A stretch of DNA of 38,913 nt from Thioglobus_B sp964566765. Lineage in GTDB: Bacteria; Pseudomonadota; Gammaproteobacteria; PS1; Pseudothioglobaceae. The notes beneath the pieces were generated by a model. It worked only from the letters and a program-made list of their open reading frames with translations, was not told where the DNA came from and searched no databases. Positions 32,406 through 38,913 of this stretch are shown here, piece by piece (within the stretch, counting starts at the first letter, position 1; each line of letters starts with the position of its first letter). Where the stretch lies: NCBI GenBank assembly GCA_964566765.1, contig CAZMJI010000003.1:1-38913 (forward strand), read 5' to 3'. The translations under genes and the position numbers were made by a program.

Positions 32406-34751
32406 TTAGGCTTTTTTCTTAGCAGTTTTCTTGGTGGCTTTCTTCTTTGGTTTGGTCTTGGGCTTGAGTTTACCAGCGATGGCCTTTTCGCACTCTTCCA
32501 AGGTCAGTTCCGCCGGTTCTTTGTCGCCAAACACTTTCTTAATGGTGATGTTCTTCTGACCTTTGCCGCGCTTTTTACCGTTCCAAATATAAGGACCAAA
32601 ACGACCATTTAGAATCTGCACGTCAGAGTCGTCAAAGGTTTTAATCACACGCTCAGCATCGGCTTTTTCTTTGGCAGCAATCAACGCTAAGGCGCGTTCC
32701 AGACTGACTTCTTCCGGGGTGTCTTCCTTTAAAGACACATACTTTTTGCCGTACTGCAGATAAGGGCCAAAGCGGCCGTAGTTGGCTTTAATGGTGAGTC
32801 CGTCCTCAGTTTCGCCCACCGTGCGTGGCATCTTAAACAGTTCTAGGGCCTCGTCCAGGGTAATGGTCTCAATATTTTGTGCCGAACGCAGCGAAGCAAA
32901 AGTCGGTTTCTCTTCATCTTCTTGAGTGCCAATCTGCGCATACGCGCCATAACGACCAAAACGCACCGACACTGGCTTGCCGCTGACTGGATCAACACCC
33001 AGATCGCGGGCACCATGCGTTTCTTCTCTAGAGATGTCTTTAGCGGCTTCAATTTGTTCGTGGAATGGTCCATAGAACGCACCCACCACCTCTTGCCAAA
33101 CGGCATCTTGGGCGGCAATTTTGTCGAAATCGTTCTCCAAATTGGCGGTAAAGTCGTAATCAATGACATTGCTAAAGTTCTTAACCAAAAAGTCGTTTAG
33201 CAAATAAGCCACATTGGTTGGGAACAGTTTGTTCTTCTCAGCACCCGTGATCTCAATACCGCTATCAGCCTTAAGTACGCCATCGGTAATTTCAACAAAT
33301 TGATAAGCGCGCTCCTGACCTTCACGGGTTTCTTTGACCACATAGCCCCTATCTTGCACGGTCGATACCATCGACGCAAAGGTTGATGGTCGGCCAATGC
33401 CCATGGCTTCAATGGTTTTCACTAATGAGGCTTCGGTATAACGTGCTTTTGCTCTGGAGAAGCTCTCCTTAGATAGGCTGTGTTGTAGCGTCAGATTGTC
33501 ACCCGTCTGCAGCGCAGGCAATAGTTTGTCGTCGCTAGACAGATAATTGTAGACGCTTAAAAAGCCTGGGAATACCAACATCTCACCGGTGGCTTCGAAC
33601 ACCTCATCTCGAGTAGAGACACCAATCTCAACCTGGGTTTTTTGCAATTGCGCCTCGCTCATTTGTGATGCCAAAGTACGCTTGTAGATCAACCCATAGA
33701 GTTTTTGTGCCTGGGCATCCAAACCATAGACTTCTGGCTTGTTCAGATCGGTTGGACGAATCGCCTCATGCGCCTCTTGAGCACTGGAATCTTTGGTTTT
33801 GAAGCGTCTTAGTTGGTGATAATCTGAGCCATACTCACGCTCAATCACCTGTCTTGCTGCCGTGAGTGCTTCTTCCGACAAGGTAAATGAATCGGTTCGC
33901 ATATAGGTGATAATGCCTTCACGATACAGATTTTGTGCAATGTTCATGGTTTGCTTAACCGAGAAGCCTAGCTTTTGTGAGGCTTCCTGCTGCAAGGTAG
34001 AGGTAATAAACGGCGGCTTAGGTGAACGCTTGGCTGGCTTTTGCTCGATGCTATTAACACTCAGTTGTGCGCCCAGTAGTGCTTCAGAAAAATCTTGCGC
34101 TTGCGCCTGGGTCTCAAACTCTTGTTTAAGCTTGGCCTCTAGCACTTCGCCACTTGGGCTTAGTAGTTCTGCTTTGGTTTTAAAGCTGCTGTTCGCCACG
34201 TGCTTGGCAATCTCACGCTCGCGCTCTACCACCAGTCTCACCACCGGTGATTGCACACGGCCAGCGGACTTAGCACCAGAGATTTTACGCCATAGCACTG
34301 GTGAGATTTCAAAGCCCACCAGGCGATCAATCACGCGACGCGCCTGCTGCGCATCCACCAAATGGTAATCCACCTGTCTCGGTGCGCTAATGGCCTGGGT
34401 AATGGCACCCTTAGTAATCTCGTGAAAGACAATTCTTGGTGTGGTCTTTGGCAGGCCGAGCGCCTCCAAAAGGTGCCAAGCAATGGCCTCTCCCTCGCGG
34501 TCCTCATCCGTTGCCAGATAGACTTGATCGGCTGATTTGGCCAACTTTTTGAGCTCAGAGACGACCTTTTTCTTGTCCGGACTGATGATATAGCTCGGCT
34601 CAAAATTATTGTTCAGGTCAATGCCCATGTCTTTCTTAGGCATGTCACGAATATGACCGATACTGGATTTAACCGTAAAGTCTTTGCCTAGGAATTTTTC
34701 AATGGTTTTGGCTTTGGCTGGCGACTCAACAATGACAAGATTATTGGCCAT
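32406..34751 (-). CDS. topA: DNA topoisomerase I (type IA)
   Basis: TopA relaxes negative supercoils by cutting one strand through a tyrosyl-DNA bond. The 781-aa protein has a TOPRIM domain with E9 in VIVESPAKAKTIEKF and D82, D84 and E86 in TDEDREGEAIAW. The catalytic tyrosine is Y283 in GIITYMRTDSF. Its C-terminus has glycine-aromatic repeats (FGRYGAYAQIG, YGRFGPYLQYG, NGRFGPYIWNG) and ends in a lysine-rich tail (about 763-781). It lacks the four-cysteine zinc ribbons of E. coli TopA. The start overlaps the smg stop by 1 bp. Confidence 0.97.
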   Translation of the reverse strand: MANNLVIVESPAKAKTIEKFLGKDFTVKSSIGHIRDMPKKDMGIDLNNNFEPSYIISPDKKKVVSELKKLAKSADQVYLATDEDREGEAIAWHLLEALGLPKTTPRIVFHEITKGAITQAISAPRQVDYHLVDAQQARRVIDRLVGFEISPVLWRKISGAKSAGRVQSPVVRLVVEREREIAKHVANSSFKTKAELLSPSGEVLEAKLKQEFETQAQAQDFSEALLGAQLSVNSIEQKPAKRSPKPPFITSTLQQEASQKLGFSVKQTMNIAQNLYREGIITYMRTDSFTLSEEALTAARQVIEREYGSDYHQLRRFKTKDSSAQEAHEAIRPTDLNKPEVYGLDAQAQKLYGLIYKRTLASQMSEAQLQKTQVEIGVSTRDEVFEATGEMLVFPGFLSVYNYLSSDDKLLPALQTGDNLTLQHSLSKESFSRAKARYTEASLVKTIEAMGIGRPSTFASMVSTVQDRGYVVKETREGQERAYQFVEITDGVLKADSGIEITGAEKNKLFPTNVAYLLNDFLVKNFSNVIDYDFTANLENDFDKIAAQDAVWQEVVGAFYGPFHEQIEAAKDISREETHGARDLGVDPVSGKPVSVRFGRYGAYAQIGTQEDEEKPTFASLRSAQNIETITLDEALELFKMPRTVGETEDGLTIKANYGRFGPYLQYGKKYVSLKEDTPEEVSLERALALIAAKEKADAERVIKTFDDSDVQILNGRFGPYIWNGKKRGKGQKNITIKKVFGDKEPAELTLEECEKAIAGKLKPKTKPKKKATKKTAKKKA

Positions 34752-35239
34752 TATTGGACGGTGCGATTTTCATCTAAGAAAACAATCGACTCTAGCCATT
34801 CGGTTGAGGTCTCTTTGTCAGAGCTGTTGCCCAGTACCATCATCACCACCCACTTAAGGTCTTCTAAATTGATGCTGGCATCACCCAATGACATCACTTG
34901 GTCAATAATCATCTCGCGTTGATTAGCATCCAACTGACCGACGTTTTCCATAAATTGCAAGAAGCCACGCGCCTTGGTGTCTAATTTGGTCTTTTCAGCG
35001 TCGCTGTAAATACGCATTGAGCCACTGGTGGCCGTAAACGGACTGAGGTTGCCGTCTTGCAAGGCGGCAATATTCTCTAACCAGCTCAGTGCTTTATCAA
35101 TGCGCACAGTATCAAAGCCTGCATCCGACAGATGGGCTTTTAGCGCTTGATCGTCAATTTGCTGCTCCGAACCGTGTTCCGCCTCCTCAAATAAGAAGTC
35201 GAACATATAGGTTAGGACATCAAGAATGTTATTTGTCAT
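34751..35239 (-). CDS. smg: Smg family protein (DUF494)
   Basis: This 162-aa protein matches the Smg/DUF494 family, found next to dprA and topA in many gammaproteobacteria; its role is unknown. It starts MTNNILDVLTYMFDFLFEE, is acidic and mainly helical, and contains LSDAGFDTVRIDKALSWLENIA and ARGFLQFMENVGQLDANQREMIIDQVM, which are characteristic of the family. It starts 6 bp after dprA and overlaps topA by 1 bp. Confidence 0.92.
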   Translation of the reverse strand: MTNNILDVLTYMFDFLFEEAEHGSEQQIDDQALKAHLSDAGFDTVRIDKALSWLENIAALQDGNLSPFTATSGSMRIYSDAEKTKLDTKARGFLQFMENVGQLDANQREMIIDQVMSLGDASINLEDLKWVVMMVLGNSSDKETSTEWLESIVFLDENRTVQ

Positions 35240-35245
35240 AGGGTG

Positions 35246-36334
35246 CTACCTTGTTAATATGTATCCGCAAGCTGTTTTCTCGATCTGGTTATCCAACTCA
35301 AGACTCAACAGCTCTTGAGTCACTACTTGGGGGCTAAGGCCACTTTTTTCAACCAGCTCGTCCATGTTCACGGCATTATAACCCAAGTATTTTAATAGCT
35401 CGCTGGCATTAGTGCGTCTTTTTTTTGTGTCATTATCACCATCTAAAGCCGGTTTGGCGACTCTATTGACACTGGGCAGGGCGCTTAGAATATCTTCGAT
35501 ATTCTCCACCAAAGCAGCACCTTGTTTAATCAGAGAATGCGGCCCCTTGGCCAAAGGATTGTGAATCGAACTGGGTAGGGCAAATACCTCTCGACCTTGT
35601 TCAGCCGAGAGTCTGGCGGTGATCAGCGTGCCACTGTTGAGGCTGGCTTCCACCACCAACACGCCCAGTGACAAGCCGCTAATCAAGCGATTTCTTTTGG
35701 GGAAATTGCCTGGCAACGGCGCGCTGCCAATCGGCAATTCTGATACCAAGGCGCCTCGGCTGGCAATCTGCTCGGCCAACACTCGGTGGGTTGATGGATA
35801 GACTCGGTCCAGTCCCGTGCCACACACCGCAATGGTTGGCGCGCCCGCTTCCAATGCGCCTAGATGCGCTTGCGCGTCAATGCCCATGGCCATGCCTGAG
35901 GTGATCACCAGACCCTGTTGAGACAGGTCTTTGGCGAATCGATACGCATCTTGTTTGGCGCCAGCACTGGGATTACGAGAACCGACAATGGCCAATTGCT
36001 GACGGGTTAATAGTCTTGGATCTCCTTGAATATATAGCAGGGGTGGTGGGTCTGATAGCTGTTTTAAAGACTCGGGATACTGCTCATCAATCAGGCTAAT
36101 CAAATGATGGCCTGGCTGAGAAGCCCAATGCAAGTCCGCTGCAACCAAGGAGGCGTCAGCCTGAAGAATGTGCTCAATGGTGTTGCTGCTAAACACCTTG
36201 GCTGCCAACAAGGTTTGTTTGGATGATGTGAACACCGCTGCGGGTGATTCAAAGACACGCAAAGCCCGATAGAAGGTTTTTACACCCACGCCCGGCATCT
36301 TTAATAACATTAGCCAATAAGTCAGGCTCATCAT
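35246..36334 (-). CDS. dprA: DNA-processing protein DprA (Smf)
   Basis: DprA loads RecA onto incoming single-stranded DNA during natural transformation. The 362-aa product has a helical N-terminal part (LKMPGVGVKTFYRAL), a Rossmann-like core with IVGSRNPSAGAKQDAYRF, SGMAMGIDAQAH, AVCGTGLDRVYP, FPKRNRLISGLS and LNSGTLITA, and a winged-helix C-terminus (about 300-362). I chose the ATG at 36334; a GTG at 36349 and an ATG at 36331 are alternatives, with no clear ribosome site to decide. It is divergent from rpmH. The presence of comF as well suggests at least residual competence machinery. Confidence 0.95.
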   Translation of the reverse strand: MMSLTYWLMLLKMPGVGVKTFYRALRVFESPAAVFTSSKQTLLAAKVFSSNTIEHILQADASLVAADLHWASQPGHHLISLIDEQYPESLKQLSDPPPLLYIQGDPRLLTRQQLAIVGSRNPSAGAKQDAYRFAKDLSQQGLVITSGMAMGIDAQAHLGALEAGAPTIAVCGTGLDRVYPSTHRVLAEQIASRGALVSELPIGSAPLPGNFPKRNRLISGLSLGVLVVEASLNSGTLITARLSAEQGREVFALPSSIHNPLAKGPHSLIKQGAALVENIEDILSALPSVNRVAKPALDGDNDTKKRRTNASELLKYLGYNAVNMDELVEKSGLSPQVVTQELLSLELDNQIEKTACGYILTR

Positions 36335-36363
36335 TGCATCATACGTCACAACTATGGTAAAAT
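36334..36363 (+). promoter_or_regulatory. rpmH promoter
   Basis: TTGCAT (36334-36339) and TAAAAT (36358-36363) are 18 bp apart, with TGG directly before the -10 giving an extended -10. It lies 28 bp upstream of the rpmH ATG and overlaps the dprA start region. Confidence 0.55.
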
Positions 36364-36391
36364 CTATAAGTTTTTATTGGCGGTATTTGTT

Positions 36392-36532
36392 ATGAAGCAA
36401 AAAAGAACTTTCCAACCTAGTGTTATCAAGCGTAAGCGTAAGCACGGTTTTAGAGCAAGAATGAGTACTAAAGCGGGTCGTGCTGTATTAAGCGCTCGTA
36501 GAAAGAAGGGTCGTAAGCGTCTAGCAGCCTAG
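36392..36532 (+). CDS. rpmH: 50S ribosomal protein L34
   Basis: This 46-aa very basic protein of the large ribosomal subunit begins MKQKRTFQPSVIKRKRKHGF and ends in RKKGRKRLAA. It is full length for the family. The stop is directly followed by the rnpA GTG start with no gap, so the two are coupled. dnaA, which flanks rpmH in many bacteria, is not here; dprA is instead divergent. Confidence 0.98.
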   Translation: MKQKRTFQPSVIKRKRKHGFRARMSTKAGRAVLSARRKKGRKRLAA

Positions 36533-36868
36533 GTGTCTTTTAGACTTTCAAAAGATCTCAAAATCTTAAAGCCGGGCGATTATTCTTTGGTATTTTCCGA
36601 GGGTCATATGATTCGCGGCAAATACTGGCAAGTGATGACTCGCCCAGGTCAAAAAAAGCCTAGACTAGGTTTGGCCATCTCCAAAAAAGCCCATCGTCTC
36701 GCCGTGGACCGCAATCGTCTTAAACGCATCGCTCGCGAAGTGTTTCGCCTCAACCAGCAACAACTCTCTAACACAGAATTTGTGGTGATGTCGCGTGGCA
36801 AACAAGCCGATAACACCACCCTCTCTGGCGACCTATCTCGCCTGCTAGCGCAAGCCGCAAACAGCTAA
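36533..36868 (+). CDS. rnpA: Ribonuclease P protein component
   Basis: RnpA is the protein partner of the catalytic RNase P RNA that matures tRNA 5' ends. The 111-aa basic protein starts at a GTG directly after the rpmH stop. It has KPRLGLAISKKAHRLAVDRNR and the family signature RNRLKRIAREVFR (60-72), which binds RNA. Its last base overlaps the yidD ATG. Confidence 0.96.
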   Translation: MSFRLSKDLKILKPGDYSLVFSEGHMIRGKYWQVMTRPGQKKPRLGLAISKKAHRLAVDRNRLKRIAREVFRLNQQQLSNTEFVVMSRGKQADNTTLSGDLSRLLAQAANS

Positions 36869-37083
36869 TGCGTTACCTGCTGCTACTGCCCATTCGTCTT
36901 TATCAGTGGTTAATCTCACCACTACTGGGATCCAATTGTCGTTTTCAGCCTACCTGTTCGCAATATGCTTATGACGCTATTAAGACACACGGCGCGCTGA
37001 AAGGGTTAAAATTAAGCGCGCAACGAATTGGTAAGTGCCATCCGTGGCATGAAGGTGGATACGATCCGGTACCCAAAAAATAA
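36868..37083 (+). CDS. yidD: Membrane protein insertion efficiency factor YidD
   Basis: YidD is a small amphipathic inner-membrane-associated protein that helps YidC insert membrane proteins. The 71-aa sequence has LLLPIRLYQWLISPLLGSNCRFQPTCSQYAYDA (about 4-36) with the conserved cysteines, and the C-terminal CHPWHEGGYDPVP. It sits between rnpA (1-bp overlap) and yidC (15-bp gap), the standard order. Confidence 0.97.
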   Translation: MRYLLLLPIRLYQWLISPLLGSNCRFQPTCSQYAYDAIKTHGALKGLKLSAQRIGKCHPWHEGGYDPVPKK

Positions 37084-37098
37084 CTACACAAACTTATT

Positions 37099-38712
37099 AT
37101 GGACAATCAAAAATTCTTTCTTATTATTGCAATTGGTTTATCAATCTTCCTATTGTGGGACAGATGGCAAGCCACTCATGACGAACACGGCAACCCAATT
37201 GTAGTGGTACAGCCTGTGGCGCAACAAAGCGCTGTGGCAGCGGAGACAAGCGGTGCTGACGTACCTCGCGTGGTTAACAACAACACCTCAGACCTGCCGG
37301 GCGCACAAGCCAACCAGTCGGCGCAGCCATTTGTGACGGTGAGCACGGATACGCTAGATCTGCAAATTAGCCTAAAGGGCGGTACAGTTCAAAGCGCTCA
37401 CCTAAACCAGTACCCGATCTCTCTGGGTTCTGAAGACAAGTTCCAGCTACTGAGCAACAAACCTGGCGAGCTGTTCCAAGCACAGAGTGGCCTACTGCCA
37501 CAAAACGTGATGCCAACTCATCACAGCACTTACACCAGTGCGCAAAACAACTACGTGATGACAGGCGATACGCTAACCGTACCACTGACTTATCAAAGTG
37601 GTGGGGTATCGGTTACTAAGAACTTCCACTTTGAACGCGACAGCTATGTGGTGACTGTGGACTATCAAGTCGCTAACCAAACCAATAATAACATCAATGT
37701 GAGCAGCTATACGCAGCTGGCACGTAACGCCATTGATGAGTCGTCTCTGATGATGCCAACCTTTAGTGGTGGTGCCAGATTTGACGACGAAGAAGTGTTT
37801 GAAAAGCTGGACTTCGACGAATTCGATACCAACCTAGACAGCAAGTCTCAAGGTGGTTGGTGGGCCATGGTACAGCATTATTTCTTGGCAGCTTGGATCC
37901 CAGATGCCAATGAAACACATACTTACTCTTCTAAGTCTAGTAACGGCAAATACTTACTAACCACGGTTAACCCGGCCAATACCATTGCCCCGGGTGCCAG
38001 TGCCACACTCAAAGCCAACCGTCTATATGTTGGCCCTAAGGAGCAAGCGCGTATTGATGTGGTGGCGCCAGGCCTCGATAAGACGGTTGACTATGGTGTG
38101 CTATTTATCATCGCCAAGCCGCTGGCTGAACTACTGCACTGGATTCACTCATGGGTCAACAGCTGGGGTTATGCGATTATTATTCTCACCATCTTAATTA
38201 AACTGGCTTTCTACAAGCTGAGTGAAAAGTCTTACCGCTCGATGGCGGGCATGCGCAAGCTGGCGCCTAGACTAGAGCAAATCAAAGAAGCCTATGGCGA
38301 TGACAAACAGAAGATGGGCGTTAAGACCATGGAGCTGTACAAGAAAGAAGGGGTTAACCCGGCTTCGGGTTGTCTGCCAATCTTGGTACAGATTCCAGTC
38401 TTTATCTCGCTATATTGGGTACTACTGGAGATGGTTGAGCTAAGACAAACACCGTTTTGGTATCTGGCCGACTTATCAGCCGAAGACCCATACTTCATTT
38501 TGCCAATCATCATGGGTCTGTCAATGATTGTGCAGCAAAAGCTGAATCCAACACCGCCGGATCCAATGCAGGCCAAGATCATGATGTCGTTGCCATTTGT
38601 CTTCACCCTGTTCTTCCTCTGGTTCCCATCAGGTCTGGTGCTATACTGGGTGGTTAACAACGTCTTGTCAATTGCGCAGCAATGGGTAATTAACAAGCGC
38701 ATTAATGGCTAA
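37099..38712 (+). CDS. yidC: Membrane protein insertase YidC
   Basis: YidC inserts and folds inner-membrane proteins, alone or with SecYEG. The 537-aa length is typical of gram-negative YidC. There is an N-terminal membrane helix (about 5-22), a large periplasmic beta-sandwich (about 60-330), then the conserved five-helix core (about 345-535). The core has IKLAFYKLSEKSYRSMAGMRKLAPRLEQIKEAYGDD and NPASGCLPILVQIPVFISLYWVL. It ends INKRING and overlaps the next gene by 8 bp. mnmE, often next in other genomes, is not downstream here. Confidence 0.98.
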   Translation: MDNQKFFLIIAIGLSIFLLWDRWQATHDEHGNPIVVVQPVAQQSAVAAETSGADVPRVVNNNTSDLPGAQANQSAQPFVTVSTDTLDLQISLKGGTVQSAHLNQYPISLGSEDKFQLLSNKPGELFQAQSGLLPQNVMPTHHSTYTSAQNNYVMTGDTLTVPLTYQSGGVSVTKNFHFERDSYVVTVDYQVANQTNNNINVSSYTQLARNAIDESSLMMPTFSGGARFDDEEVFEKLDFDEFDTNLDSKSQGGWWAMVQHYFLAAWIPDANETHTYSSKSSNGKYLLTTVNPANTIAPGASATLKANRLYVGPKEQARIDVVAPGLDKTVDYGVLFIIAKPLAELLHWIHSWVNSWGYAIIILTILIKLAFYKLSEKSYRSMAGMRKLAPRLEQIKEAYGDDKQKMGVKTMELYKKEGVNPASGCLPILVQIPVFISLYWVLLEMVELRQTPFWYLADLSAEDPYFILPIIMGLSMIVQQKLNPTPPDPMQAKIMMSLPFVFTLFFLWFPSGLVLYWVVNNVLSIAQQWVINKRING

Positions 38713-38913
38713 CACATTACTGAGCAACAACGACACCTACAAGCACTGGCGTGACGCCAAGCTTGAAGGCGCCGTTACCTCGATCGAAGCCGCCCTGGTT
38801 GAGATCAACAATCCCGATGAACTGAGCGCCAGTGAAAAGACACAGATCAAACAGCTGTGCGATCAAAACAACTTTGCGCTGTTTCAAATTGAGCCTCAAT
38901 CAGACTATCCCAG
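38705..38913 (+). CDS. Unidentified protein (partial, cut by window end)
   Basis: An ATG at 38705-38707, 8 bp inside yidC, opens a frame that runs 69 codons to the window edge with no stop. The N-terminus is MANTLLSNNDTYKHWRDAK, followed by an acidic, helical segment (IEAALVEINNPDELSASEKTQIKQLCDQNNFALFQ). It has no signal peptide or membrane helix in the visible part. I do not recognise the family. Overlap with yidC suggests it is translated from the same message. Confidence 0.8.
   Translation, partial: MANTLLSNNDTYKHWRDAKLEGAVTSIEAALVEINNPDELSASEKTQIKQLCDQNNFALFQIEPQSDYP

Noticed and set aside
36335..36391. Replication origin next to rpmH
   Set aside because: The gap is too small, has no DnaA-box cluster, and dnaA is not present.
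1..38913. Mobile elements, prophage, CRISPR, defence or toxin-antitoxin loci
   Set aside because: No transposase, integrase, repeat array, restriction or toxin-like gene was seen; all regions are filled by housekeeping or coupled genes.

Overview
This is an ordinary, densely packed chromosomal segment from a gammaproteobacterium. GC content looks intermediate by eye, and coding density is very high, with many 1-8 bp gene overlaps. Several features fit the gammaproteobacteria: a proteobacterial GshA, a NarX-like kinase with a NarL-type regulator, a MutT-ThiE fusion, the FkpB-IspH pair, Smg next to TopA/DprA, and YceF next to Mfd. A marine sulfur-oxidiser or Thiotrichales-type relative is possible, but this is only a weak inference. 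There are no phage, transposase, CRISPR, tRNA or rRNA genes.

Layout: (1) 1-5562, minus strand: gshA, mnmE, a NarX-like histidine kinase, a NarL-like regulator and a rhodanese cut by the window edge. (2) 5608-7927: a Nudix/ThiE fusion facing comF and yaaA. (3) 8110-12612: gltB with its own extended -10 promoter and a strong terminator. (4) 12657-13324: a 60-aa lipoprotein and folA, divergent from yceF-mfd (13377-17426). (5) 17423-18591: a MASE1-like membrane protein, a small winged-helix regulator, and an intergenic region rich in dyads, with divergent candidate promoters and a long stem-loop. (6) 18592-23589, minus strand: hemE, trpA, accD, fkpB, ispH and a PfkB kinase, apparently one operon. 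(7) 23683-26365: rpmE with its own promoter and terminator, then a CcoI/FixI-type copper ATPase. (8) 26438-29643, plus strand: a secreted protein of unknown function, glmU and an MFS transporter. (9) 29640-36334, minus strand: dprA, smg, topA, a 61-aa protein, a 233-aa protein, trpF and trpB. (10) 36392-38913, plus strand: rpmH, rnpA, yidD, yidC and an unidentified partial gene.

Most genes are housekeeping: glutathione and glutamate synthesis, tRNA modification, folate, tryptophan, fatty acid, heme and isoprenoid synthesis, cell-wall precursor synthesis, repair, DNA uptake and membrane insertion. No gap between genes exceeds 300 bp. The longest are 18364-18591 (228 bp) and 7928-8109 (182 bp).

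I see no obviously new multi-gene system. The best leads are: the winged-helix gene with its dyad sites and the divergent structured transcript candidate (18082-18587); the NarX-like kinase that has lost its periplasmic sensor but kept a four-cysteine cluster; the 61-aa/233-aa unknown pair between topA and trpF; and the stand-alone MASE1-like protein whose promoter lies inside a perfect inverted repeat.
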